A DNA stretch of 64,000 nucleotides, from the NCBI GenBank assembly GCA_005281725.1, contig SSBO01000001.1, positions 4,944,399-5,008,398 on the forward strand. Direction: 5' to 3'. The stretch comes from Wuchereria bancrofti. Its lineage: Eukaryota > Nematoda > Chromadorea > Rhabditida > Onchocercidae. Position numbers and translations under genes: made by a program. The notes beneath the pieces are model-generated. The model was not told the origin of the DNA and did no database searches. It saw nothing but the letters and a program-made list of their open reading frames with translations. Shown in pieces: positions 1 to 13,100 of the stretch. Position 1 is the stretch's first letter. Every line of letters begins with the position of its first letter.

Positions 1-20
1 TCTCCAATGCTCCTACTCAC

Positions 21-833
21 CGCAGTGAAAAAACTGATATGACTGCACGGTTATTTCGCTCAGCAATGTAATTGCTGCACATCTATTCCTAAAAATAGCA
101 AACTATACATACAGGAACAAAAGAAGAAAATGGAAAAAAAAACATGTCTACTACGATGTAATCAAGCTTTTCGTCTCATCTTTCATTAGCATTAAAAAAT
201 TAAAAAGTATGAAGCGTGCAGCTCGCATCCATAAATCTAGTCACTGCTTTTGAGTAATTTACTGCTTTTTATGAAGAAATCAATCCGAATTTTAATCACT
301 TCTCCACATCTGCACAATTCTGTTTCAGGTCTTTTTTCAATTTTTTCTACTCCGTATAGCAGGACGATAAAAACAGAGATTTCTCGAATTTTACTTCCAA
401 TATATAGCAGCTCCATTGTCGAGAAAATGAAAATGAAGAACCCAATAAAATGTGCATTACTTATCTTATTTTTTCTTACAGTGACTTCGACTTTTCACTG
501 GGAGAATAAAGAGATACAGGATCCATATTTTTTGGAAAACAATAGATGTTGAATAATCAGCAAAGAGTATTTACATTATACAGCTTTACACACAAAAAAT
601 TAATAGTAATGATAACCGAAAACAACAGTATCACACTAATAGCGACAATGGCACTGACCCACACGGCAAACTTTCAACTCTTACCTCATTATTTTTCCCT
701 TCACAAAATGAAGAGAAGGAAAAGCTTTGCAGCAGTAATTTATATTAGAGAGAGGAAATAAAGATGGAACAAATTTACCTCCTGTTTGAGGAAATATCGC
801 TCGTTGTCTTCCTGTCTTCAGTGAATGTCACTT
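21..833 (-). CDS. partial unrecognised gene leaving the left edge (two candidate exons)
   Basis: Two minus-strand stretches look like consecutive exons. The first, 833-779 (55 nt), sits between acceptor GTAATTCAG and donor GTAAATTT. The second, 88-21 (68 nt), sits between acceptor CTATTTTTAG and donor GTGAGTAG. Each has a usable open frame, and the phases fit: the first ends two bases into a codon and the second supplies the third. The joined peptide includes EVTFTEDRKTTSDI and then NRCAAITLLSEITVQSYQFF. I do not recognise it. Nothing upstream gives an obvious preceding exon, so the 5' end is unknown; the 3' part would lie outside the window. The calls rest on splice signals and phase only, so chance cannot be excluded. 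Confidence 0.35.
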
Positions 834-3800
834 CTGAATTACACAGCTGACTGCACGAAAAAAAAATCGTACCACATAACTGCAAAATGGAGACATTAAT
901 ACCAAATGGAAACAACACCAAATATCCAATTGATATGTTCAATCGCATTCTGAATCGGAGCCTTTTGAGAAGATATGTTCTTGGTGTCGAGTCTGCTCCA
1001 TTACCTCAAAGTTCGGGCCGTATCACCTTTGACCTCAACTCTTGATCACTCATTCCTCTCTCATATTGTCCTCCCTGAACAGCCAATTAGCGATAAGCTA
1101 GCTGCAGATAAGTTGCTGTCTCATTAGATTTCGGGGAATGTGGACTGTGTTCGATGATTGTCCTCAATGGATAGCTGTTTGAAAAATAAAGTTGAAGCGA
1201 AATAACTTCACTTTTACACACTTAAGTTAAGTTTAAAGAGTTTACAGTAAAAAATGGAAAGTGAAAAATTCCGTTCCAAACAGTTGGATTTTTCACCGGA
1301 CTTTCGTTTTCATACTCCGGTCACTAAAGAATCTTTGTTTTAGAATAGCAACGATTAATTGATTACTGTGTATTGGCCATGAAACATTCTTATGAAGCAA
1401 CAGCTTCAGGAAACATTTCATTTTGCACTGGAAATTTCTTCTTTGATGAATTGAGGGATTTCCGATTAAAAGTTGCAAAGAAACGTTTTTCTTTGTACGT
1501 TTTCTGTCGTTCCCCAAGAAAAAGCAGACAGCTACGCCTGTCTGAGAAAGCAAAGGTAATCTATCATCCGTTGGTCCCTCTAATATCGTTTATTATTACA
1601 CGCCTCATTTCATTCTATTTCTCACAAGCTTAATGACAGAATGTATTAATCAATTTCCCGTTATCGAGCCAATTAATATGGCCTGAAGTTCGGTAATTTC
1701 CTTTGATTCTTCCTGTGTAGTTGAATGCGAACAAGCAAATGGTTTTAACTAAACTTACACATAGGTAAATTGGTTCATTAATTTCAATGGAAAATGAAAG
1801 GGAAGATAGCCTTGTATGTATTTACTTCGTGTTCTGATCTATTCCATATACTTCTAGTTTGATAATTAATGTTTACATTAGCAGGAATGTATCCCGGATT
1901 ATTGCAGTGGGTTTCTGCGTATCGTTGAAGCTGAGCCACTTTAAGGCGGGAGCATACATAGATCTTGAAGCCAAGAAAGGAACCTCCAGGGATAGGCCTG
2001 ACATTGATGAAGCCATACTTTCATTTTTAGCAATGCATTCTCCTACCTTCTTTTTCTTTTCTCTGTAATTTAACACCGATACTTCTCCTCCTCCTCCTCC
2101 TTCTTATTTCTCCTTCATTTCCTCTCTGAGACAATCACCTATAATTACATTATCGTGACCCTGTGCTGACTGTTGGATTACTGTAAAGCTTCAGAATTAT
2201 TCTTTTTGTCCTGCATATAAAGAGCTCGCACTAACATATTCCTTCTCATCATAGGAACAAAACAGAAAAAAACGACAACTATTAAAGTAAGAAAACAAAA
2301 AGGAACTGCGAGAGTGGAACTAAACAAGTAATAAATTAATGAAATAGTGATGTAACTGAATCTTTTGTATACAAATATTCAAGTACAAAGGAATGGAAGG
2401 GGAAGAGAGGATGGCTTTTTTACTAAACAGATTATATTGCAAATGTCGCCGATTCCCTTTATCAGTCTTAAAAATCATTAATTTCCAGTCATTTTCCATG
2501 TTCACAATTTGTTAATGAATTTGAAAGATTTTTTTATGCGCGTTTTTTGTTCATCCACAAGCTAATAATGGCGGTGTAGTAATTGATAAAATTAACATAT
2601 ATGAATTTCATTTCTAATTGTGTGGGGAAGTTCTGAGAACAGTATTTGGAGCAAGAATTAGAGATAGAATTCAACAGTTGTTGCAAAGATGAGTCGGGCA
2701 AGCAAGCATCGATGAGTGATTAGACTCCCTTGGTAACCTCTGCTTTCCAGTTATTAGCTGCTAAGATGGTGTGGTGATGTATCTCCATTACAGCAAGTAA
2801 ACAGATGAGTGATGGCCTTTGCTTCTGATGTTCATTTTCAGCATATCATCCAGAAGCGCTCCATCGTGCTGCGTTTTTCTCATCAGGTAGGAGCGGCTAA
2901 TTTTGAAACTGTAAGCAGTACTGTTTCAATTCCGTAACGTCGTCGTTTCCATCTGATAATTTCAACTACCGATTTTGCTGAAAAGCTGTCATTACTATTA
3001 CTGATGAAAAACTATCATTAAGTTAGAAATATTTTTTTCATGAAACAAACCTAACCAGTAGGAAAGATTTCAGTTCGATGAATACTTTAGTTGTCAAGAA
3101 AAGTTTGGAAAGTTTAAATGCAATCAGGGATCTCAGATTGGATCTTTATCAGTTCATAATATGAATTTCTCCCAACTGCAAGAGTATCTTCCACCAAACA
3201 TCTCTGTTCTCTTGTTTTGAAACCTTCACATTAAGTTATCATCTAAAATTATCATTTATCATGACTTCATTTCAAACTGTTTATATAACCTGTATTTGTT
3301 TTTATTCGCTACTTTTTCATCTCCCTCATCTTTAATACTATACTTTTGGTTTTTGAAATATTTGACACTGAAGTCCGTACTTCATGGTTTTCTTATTGAT
3401 TCAAATTCCGAATACATTTCTTATCCTTTTTTAGAAAGTTTTTTTTAAAAAAGTACGACTTATGGCAATCATATTCGTCCAAAATCGAAACTGAGCAGTA
3501 AATTCAAAACAAACAAATTGTGAGTGTTCAGATCAAAATTAAATCGAGTTTTGAGCTTAAACATTCCCATAGTTTTATCCGAGTATAGTAAGCAAGATTA
3601 AATCAGAAAGTTTATTAATGGGTATCCATTAAAAGCACTGTTCAAAAATAATAGCGAATAAAGTGACATAACTTGTTCAGTTTTATTCAAAAGCAATGTT
3701 TCGTTTATATCAAATGTCAAATTTCGCTCCTCCTTTAAGCCATGCCATTGCATCATATGCTGGCACTTTTTTTGCTTCAAGCTTCTTTAGACAGCTCACT

Positions 3801-6132
3801 TCGAGACGAAACCACTTCCTCTATTTGTTATTTCTCTATTTCGCAAATAAACTTTCAAGTTTTCTTCAAAACATTAATACTTCAGAAGACATTAATAATG
3901 TAGAAGCAGGAGCCGATGGGATTATTGATCTAATACTAATCATTCATACTAATCAATCAATCAATGAGGGTTTTATAGTTTGAAAGACAAAACAAATTTT
4001 GTGAAGCAATTCTTTCAAAGATAAGAACTCTCTAATCTTCTTTTCCAGTTCATTTTCTCTTTTCGTTAAGATTTGAATTGATTGGCATAGTGCCTTTCTC
4101 TATTAAATCCAGTTGATCGATTTGACGTATTTAGATTCTCTCTTTAGATGCATTGCTTTTTTGCGCTCTGTAAAAAAAATTGCTTTTTACTACACTCTTG
4201 CTCTGAAAATATATAAAAAATTGGCGTTTTTAACAAGCATTTAATTGCACTACTTAAAGCAGAACAGGTTGAAAAGCGCTTATGGATGCTATATATTCGT
4301 TTAGAGTCAGAAGATCATATCATCATCCTTTTTCATTCAGCGTCCTTTCAATCCGTTCAATGGCTCTGACATGCGATAGTTCTTTTTAGCCATAAACAAA
4401 TAACGCTGATTAGACGTTTGTTTCAAATTGTGTAGTAACTTTTATAAGCTGCTGAATTGAAGTGTATTATTGCAATTTTGAATTTATCTGTCCGGCACAA
4501 TTTACTTTTCACTCATTTGTCTTCTCTATCAGTCACTGTTCTCCTGCATTAATGTTAAATAATTTTTAATAAATGAAGGAAGTATTCAGCTCAATAATCA
4601 TGCTAGAAGAAAGTTCAAATGGAAGAAATCTTTTCGTAATTTAAGAGACCGAAGGTTGAGTTTGTGACATTTGTTTACCAAGTTGAAAAATTGAGTTATT
4701 CAAAAAGTCGAAAATATGCCAGCCTGATTTCCGCAATTTACCTCCCTTTTGACTGACATTCTGAACTTTGCCGTTTTCGATTTTTGATCCATTGAGAAAC
4801 AGCTGCGTATTGTCAGACTTAATTTATATAAATTGTGCTAATCAGATAATCAGGTTATATAAGATAGTTTTTGTTGTCGGTATTGGTTGTAAAGTATTTT
4901 TTGAAACCGTTATGCGCTTATTCAATTTACCTAACTCTTCCAAGGACTTAAGAATAATGGTAAGAGTAGCACGAGGAATTACACTGTCATCATTAATTGT
5001 CAAAGATCAGTATGTAAATTGTTTTGCGGAGTAAATTAACAGCGCTACTTTAGCACAAGTATCAGCTTCTTGCTTTCCAATAATTCCAAATGAAGCTCAT
5101 GAGAATTGATGAAAGATTTGACTGCAACTGATTATCAATTTCTCAACTCTGCTTGTTTCAGAAGTAAAATAAAAAAGGTATATCGAGATAAGGTGCATTT
5201 TTGTTATACTTAGCATTCCGCAACATAAGTATCAACATTTTTTTTGTTAACCTGACTGTAACCATAGAACAAATCAGTATTAGTATCATCTAGACCCCGA
5301 AAACCATATTCTAAGAATTTTTATCAGAAATCTGCAAAAACAAAGACGCTATCAAAATCATTTCGTTTTTTAATTGCTATTTGAAATTATTTACTAGCAA
5401 TTCTTTTCATTTCTGATTTCTGATTTTTTTTGTCAGAAAATTTATCAAATGAGCATTCAAAATTTGTAATTTTCACTGCAAACAATCAATCGGCCACAAT
5501 AGAGCAAATGTTGAAGATTCTGAATCTTCACTATTCGGCTACCCTATTCGCGAGATTCCGGTCAGCGGATCAATGGACTCTTTAGCAAAAATTTGGTCTA
5601 TTTACAGCAGTTAAAGAGTGTATGGGATTAAAAATGTAAAGTCCATAGCAATACATTTTTAAAAATTTTCTGAATTCATTTAGTAAACTTCGAAAATTGG
5701 TAATTGAGAAAAGTTGGCTTTAACAGGCAAAATAATTGTTGCTTCTAAGTGTGGAATAATTAGGCATGCCACTTATTCTACCGAGCACAAACATTCCTTC
5801 AAATTAATCATTTCATGCTTCACTTTTCTTGATTATACCTTGCTAAAAATTCACTTCGGATGCCTTTTCCGTGTTTGATCGAAATGTCCAGTGATGCTTT
5901 TTTCTGACTTTGCCAAGCGTAAATGGTGCCGAAATCACAACAATAAAAGGAGAGGAGAGTTGGCCAGTTTTCGTGATGAAGTTGGAAATTTGCATAATGG
6001 AGTGCCTTCAGCAATTGAGCTACTTTTCGCCAGCAGGCGGGATTGAGAGCAGTAGTGTTAACTCCCAGGAGAGGCATTCTTTAACATTTTTCAATCAACG
6101 CAAAAGGTCCCTCTTGATACCACTTGCTAATT

Positions 6133-6153
6133 CAGAGAGAGAGAGAGAGAGAG
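6133..6153. repeat. (GA)n dinucleotide run
   Basis: About ten uninterrupted GA units, followed by GGAGTG. It is a simple repeat in non-coding sequence. Confidence 0.9.
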
Positions 6154-7929
6154 GAGTGATCTAGTCGATGTTTCGTGATAGACATGGATTGGCTCATTTA
6201 CACTACCGGACAACCATAATTAATGGGAAATGCGACCAAAAGCAAGAGGTGCTCTGAGTAGCATAAGACTGATTTGGTTTAAAGGATTCCCTTGAATGGT
6301 AGTTCTCTCTTCTCTATTTCGATTCCTTTATCGTACGGGAAGGAATTGCTAAATTTCTTTTCAAAAAATGAAAAAGTTGAAAATAAGGTTTATTTCTCTG
6401 GTGGCCTCAAGTAAGTGTTTCATGTTGACACTTTTCCAAAATTGTCATTTGACTTAATGCAATGGGAAAGAACAATTATTGCCAAAGAGATGAGAAATTT
6501 CGAATTAATTCTTTATATTCCGTCAATTTTTCGTCATATGGAAGAGATGAAGAAGTATTAATACAATTGCTTAACTACAGCTGGGATAGCAGTAAAGAGA
6601 TGATAAAATAAACGTCTTTTTAGCAAATTCTTTTGATTTCTAGTCGATTTCTACTCAAAATACTTCAAATTGATTATCTCTCTTACGAGTCTTTGACTTA
6701 TTAGTCAAAATATCAAAATGCAACAGTATTATTGAAGTTGAAAAATTCGGAAATCCAGGGGTTGGTTAAACGTGAATGATCAAACGATCCCAACGAAAAT
6801 TTACAGCCTTGAAAGCACTATGTTTTCATTTAGACCATGCTTATGTAATCATTGGCCGTTTTGCGGCAACAAATATTTCTAGCAATTTGTTTCAAGACTA
6901 TGTTTCAATTAGATAACGGTATCAATCATTGAAATAAGACGAGTAGGTCAAACTGGCATTTCAATAGCAGTTCTTGTCATAACTCTCAGTGGGTTGTTGA
7001 TGCCTTTAAATTTGGTTTATCCTTTCCTTACGCAGAGAAGAAAAAACAATAGTTCTATACATAATGCATAAACGCTTACTAATCGTATAATTAGGATGAT
7101 GCTATTTTGAGACCAAATAAATTAAATTGGTAACAAGCAAAGGAAGGAAAGAATGAAATAGATACATGGAAAGGTCAGCTTAAGACAAAAAATACTATCA
7201 GCAATTGATCAATGGCAAGTAATGAATACTTTTTCAGTCTCAATAAGATTATTAAATGCAATTTGAGAAAATAATGCTGTAAATAATGATGAAATAGCGT
7301 AAAGAGATGCAATCAATAAATATTTACTTTTTGATCACTTTCTCGAAATTTTAAGCCAAAGTTTTTCAAACACTTAAAATTTTGGATTTTTTGTTTAAAA
7401 AAAAAAAAAAAATCAAGAAAAATGAGCATATCGTTCCGGTATTTGATACAGGTAACGCCCTATTACCATCCTAGTCATCGATTCCATTGCTAACTGTATT
7501 TTCATATATACTCAAAGTAATGCAAGTCAGACGTATATATTTCTTCAAAGTACCTTTTCACGAAACTTTTTTGAATATACTGTTTTGTGAAGAACAAAAC
7601 ATCTTCGTAAAAAACAAATGAGGAAACTGTCAGACGAGAGACAACCAATTAGCTTTTATAATGTTTCAATTGATATTTGTATATATCACTTTTTCAAACT
7701 ACGTAAATATGGACATTAGTATTGGAAAAAACGACATTCGATTATTCTTCTTTCTTGATGCTTTTGACTGGTCCTATTATGCCTGAAATATTATTGATGG
7801 GTATTGTTCGAGAAGAACAGATTTGAGAAGTATTGTGTTCTTTCCCCTCTCCTCCATAAAACTGAATGAAAGCTTCAAGACCTCAAGTACAAATAATCCT
7901 GGTATGTATCAGTGAAGGGATTTCCTTCC

Positions 7930-8039
7930 TTGTTATTATGTTATTACTATATTACTCCTTGTTGTTGTCGTTGTTTTTTATTATTACTTTTATTATTATT
8001 ATTAGTTGTTATTATCATTATTAATTACTACTATTATTA

Positions 8040-8075
<36 letters not shown>

Positions 8076-8185
8076 CACTATTGTTGTTAATTATTATTAA
8101 TAATAATAATTATTCTTGTTATTATTACTAGTATTATTATTATTAATACTATCGTTATTGTTATTGTTATTATCGTATTTGTTAT
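7930..8185. repeat. (ATT)n trinucleotide-rich tract
   Basis: About 250 bases made mainly of ATT/GTT units, with one purer block around 8039-8073. It is an interrupted simple repeat in non-coding DNA. It makes meaningless Leu-rich (plus) and Asn-rich (minus) open frames. Confidence 0.9.
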
Positions 8186-10148
8186 TTTTGTTGTTTGCAG
8201 ACTTCTTTCTACCATTCTTTTTTCTTTTTAAGCAATTACTTGAACAAATTTGGAAATTGTTGTTCATTGTCCATGATTTATGCAATAGATTTCATTGCTA
8301 CTCCCAAAGGAATTATGATCTCCAGGAGTTTTTACAAATTATGGCTTAAGTATGAGATGAACTTATACACTTCCTGCTTCTTTTCGCCTTTTTATTGTTT
8401 TTTTATAACGTTTTCATACATTACACACCGATTTGTACTGTTTTTTGTCTATTTTGATATGAGAATGACAACTTCTATTGCAATTAGTAATGACGCAAGC
8501 AGAACAAACTTTAATCTTAATTGGATAATTTGAAATATCGCATGTATATGTGATCGTAGTGAATAGTAGTGAAATGAATGATTTAATGTATATGATTCAC
8601 TCGTGTCATCCCTTATATTGAGCTGAAACGGCTCTAGGGTCACGTTCATTGAAAATTAAGATCAAATCACAAAGGCAAACTTGTTGAGATCTTCGCCTTC
8701 TTATCATAATAAGATCCTGGTGATCAACATAAAGCGAGAAAAAGTGGTCAGAAAAGTAAAAAGAGAATCTTCACATTACCATTGCTGAAACATTATAAAA
8801 TTGATAAAAAACTGCAAGTCTTTTAGTTACAGGAAAAGTTTATTTTTGATTTTCTTTTCAGTTAGTCTTTATATTCTTTTATCAATCTTTAACGGTAACG
8901 ATAAAAGAAATACGAAGTTTACACCATGTGAAAACATTGTCCTTCAGTAATATTCTTCCGATGATAAAGTTAACTCTTGTAAACCTGAAGTTGCCGTCCA
9001 TTTATTAATAATAGATAAAGATATGGTCTAGGGCTACCGAAATAAAAAGAATTTGATAACTTAATCATCCTAAATTTAAATCTTAAAAAAACTAACTTAA
9101 ATTTAAAATGATTAGTTGTTAATTTACTTTCGAGATTAGTAAGTAATCATAATTGGCAACATTTTACAAGATAGCCAAAACAAGTCATGCGAGCGTAAAA
9201 CTTATAAATAGAAAACAGAAACTGATAAAATGACACATGACTTCTTGATTAATATACTGAAATGAGACACAGAGAAACACAGAGAAACTTTTTGATTATT
9301 CATGCAAGTGTCTTCAGTACCAGAATTTCCTGTCTTCAAATTCTGAAATTTTTAGAACTTTTGCAGTCGCCGGATGTGTCATTTACCTTGTAAAGCATTA
9401 TTCACTGAATTCCAGATAATTTAAGAAGACTCATGTCTCATAATCATTTCTCCTTGATAAGGGCATATACTTCCATTTTTCTTTCTATAAATCGGAATCT
9501 GTTCCGGATTTTGAATCCATTGATCTTTTACATGCGTTAAACCGAAACATGATTTGATGTCCTGTAGGAAACCAAGAACTAATGTATACGCTTGTAAAAT
9601 AGCTTTTTACGATGTTTTAATTTCATTCAGAAATTCTGATTTTTTGACTTACGAATCACAATTATCAAATGTCACTGCTATGTGACGGATGAAAAAAGCG
9701 GAGGACAATTTGGTTAAGTTACAGTGAGTAATATTATCTTGGAGACAGTAATGCATTTACGAAAGCAGTGGCGACTTGTGCGGAAGAGATATAAGCAGTG
9801 GTGATGGACAACTGTGAAGATGAACCATTACGGTTATTTGCGGGTCGATTCCGATCCAACACTATCTTCCGAACCTGCCAGTAGTAAATACGGTACATTA
9901 TTAAAGGGATAAGTTTAAATTAAATTCCATTTTATTAGGTAAGGCAATGGTACTTCAGTTGTCTCGATATTACGGTCATTTGTAGGTCATTTCTGCATTG
10001 AATCATTTGTATTTGTATCAGTTATTTTTTCCACTTCCTTTCTTAAGGAAGATTGAAAGGACTAACGATCTGAATCTGGCAAGAATATAAATTCTTATAA
10101 AAATAGACCAGCATTGTAATATGTTTAATACAATTTTCCTTTTCATAG

Positions 10149-13100
10149 CTAATTGATAATAAGAAAAAGGTCGTTCCAGCGCGATACAAATATTCAGATG
10201 ATGGTGAACTTGGTCCGTATAATTCAAACTTGACTGATGATCCTGAACAATACGAACTGGATGATCATGTGGGAGAGATGTCACAAGCATTTATTCGTCA
10301 TTCTCGAAACGTCAGTTTATATTTAAATTTAAGCAGTTTGAATTATTCCCTCTCTACGAATCAGCCATTTATTAACCAAAAATTCTTAAAACTCTTCTGT
10401 TTGATATGCTGAAATATCATTGATGATTTATTAATCAAATTTAAACAATGAAACATTTCGGCTTGTCTTTCCGTTTTAGTGCATCTTTTTGATTGGTTAT
10501 TTCTCAAAGATACGAAATGCTCAAAGCTTTAGTCCATGCGCTTAATTTTAAAGTTATCTTTTTCTGCTCATAAAAATTCACCTGCACTATTGTTTTTTTA
10601 AAAGTACTTTGTTTCTTCCGGAAAAATAACGGGTAATAATAATTCCTTATTTAGAATCGTGAAGAACAATACAAGAAAGCATGAGTTGAATTTAAATTAT
10701 TCTGTATTAATCTGATTTTTTAATCGTCTTGTGATTTACTTGTTAAAATTTTATGAAAGTCTCAGTCGAAGTTTTTCAAAACCTGACAAGATCTTACCTT
10801 CCCTTTTCTCTTCCCTTGCTCTTGCGCTGTTCCTCTTTCGTTCTCTGTTTTGTGCAATGTATCAAGTATTTCATTTCCTGGTTTTTTAAAAGAATTTTAA
10901 AGTCTTTTAAAAAAAACAATTGTGAAGAAAAAGTGTAGCCTTTAAAACAAATAACAACTTATATACGTTTGTCATTTATGTTTTCTGTGCATTTACTTTA
11001 AAGATTAAAAACTCTTGAATACTTCACTTACCTTTTGAAACAGTTAAAGTATTTGAATTACTCCGGAAAATGCGGTGAGAGATGCTTTTGCAAAAAACTC
11101 CGCTGCAAAATATTGATCATAAAGTTTCTGCTTATCTTTGCATTTCGATCACACTTTTTGCATTACTCTATACAGTCCACATTTTCATACCTATAAAATG
11201 AAATCAAATTTTACTTTTCTATCTTTTGGTGATAATTTTTAGATGAGAATATCTTCAGAAGATAAATGAGCAGCTGATGACTTTTTCGATAGGTTACATT
11301 TTGAAAATGGCAGAAGTTGATTTAAATTATCACATTTTTTTAAAGTTGTTAGCATAGAATCGACAAAAGATATCAATTAAAATTGGTAGAGGTTATCACA
11401 ATGCGATCTGCGTTCTTCGCCAGTGTGCTTTTCCTTCTCTTTCTTCTTTCCCAGTCTTATTTCATTCCAGAAAATTTTGTTTTAAAGTGAAGCACAAAAA
11501 GGTAATATATTTGCACTTGAAGATGTAATTTGATACCTCCAAAAAGAATTAGTGCCTTTCCACTTAGCAATTCTGACTTTTCTTGAAAATTTCTTCTAAA
11601 TTCCCATTTTTCGTGTACAATTAATGTCGAGAATGAAGCAACGTTTCTACTATATCTTCACATCTAATATCTGACTTTAGCTTCTGATTTGATAACTTCT
11701 TATAAACCAAATTTTTTGACTTGTTTATTCAAAATCAAAAAATAACTTGTTATATTTACTTCTTGAATTCATATTGATTTTTCAATTAGTTTGCAAACAA
11801 AAATTTCAAATATTTATGTTTAAATTTTTGAACTACACAGCGGTTCAAAAATTCTAGATTTTGTTTGTAGGGTAGATTAAATAACTTCTCCTGCTTGAAA
11901 TATTCTTTTCCATGTCTTTTTAAAAATTATTGCTTAAGCTAATGCCAAAGTCGTTATTTAGCAGTAAACTTTTCTAATTCTAGTACAAACCGAAATGTCA
12001 ATATTAGCTTTTTCTATTTAAAATTTAATTGCAGGAAAGACTTTATCGGGATAGAACATCCCAGTGCAGCGCTACGATGGATCATCAAGATTGGAGTGGG
12101 CGAGATCTTCTCAATGTACCCGATAAAACGGTATTTTTCACTCAGAAGAATGAAAATATTTACCTGATTTGAGTCACTGCATTTGTAATAATTCTACTCA
12201 CCCCCTGTAGTATAAATCAAGTGTAAGTCGTTTGTCACCAGAAACTAAACTAACATAATAACGCCTTCGTGATAGCTAATGCTTTAAGCATGAACTAACT
12301 TATTTGAATGATACTCTTTTCAGACTTGTATCGATGTTTCATCGACCAGTGAAGAGCCAACAAGAGATACCACTGAGGATGATGAATATGACCATCAGAG
12401 CGGTATCAGAAAAGTAAGGGTTGACTCAATTCACTTTCATTCTAATTGCTATCTATATCTTTCTGTCTCATATTTTACACCTGAATCTTTATAATATACA
12501 TTGTTGAGTGTCAACTGCAGAGATGTTTGTAACCAGTAATCAAAGAGAGTTAAGCTAGGCCACTCATATATATGTGATGTGAGTGATGAGAGAAAAGAAG
12601 TGTCATGAAGATGAAAGATTTGTTATTTTGCTTCTTGGCACTTTTGTTCTCATTGTGAATTGTGTGAGTGGGTGAATATAGCAGATGTCAGTCAGATCTT
12701 TCTTCTCTTCCTAGTTGGCGATAACAAAATGATAACTTCATTCTCTTGGCTTATTTCTTTCTCTCTAAGCTAACTATTTCTTCCAATTATTACAGCTATT
12801 TCTAAATAAATGCTCAAAAATACAAAAAGAAAAGCATAATAGAATAACAACAAATAATCATTTTGGATAAAATTTCAAAAATTGACACCTTTACGGATTA
12901 CTGAAAATAATTCATTCACTTTCTTTAATATTTCTCTGTTCGTCAAAAGTATGTTTTGTTGGGCACGACATTCAGTCAGTCAGACATTTCTTTAGGTCTT
13001 TTTTCTTACAAACAGGAAATGTTGGAATGATTGACTATAAATCATACAGATGATTAAAAACAATTTTATCACTACAGCTGTCTATAGCTTTGGCAGCGAA

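Larger units (their letters stand above)
834..9650. other. long region with no recognised gene
   Basis: I found no exon chain resembling a known protein in this stretch. It is AT-rich with short open stretches only. Locally higher-GC islands lie near 950-1160, 1900-2030 and 2690-2910. They could be conserved non-coding DNA or isolated exons: the 1900-2030 island is open on both strands, and on the minus strand a frame beginning MASSMSGLSLEVP could be a first exon. A short (GA)n run and a long (ATT)n tract lie inside it. It may hold upstream control DNA for the TWK channel gene that follows. Confidence 0.5.

Noticed and set aside
8097..8285. Asn-rich (minus) and Leu-rich (plus) frames
   Set aside because: Pure artefacts of the (ATT)n tract.
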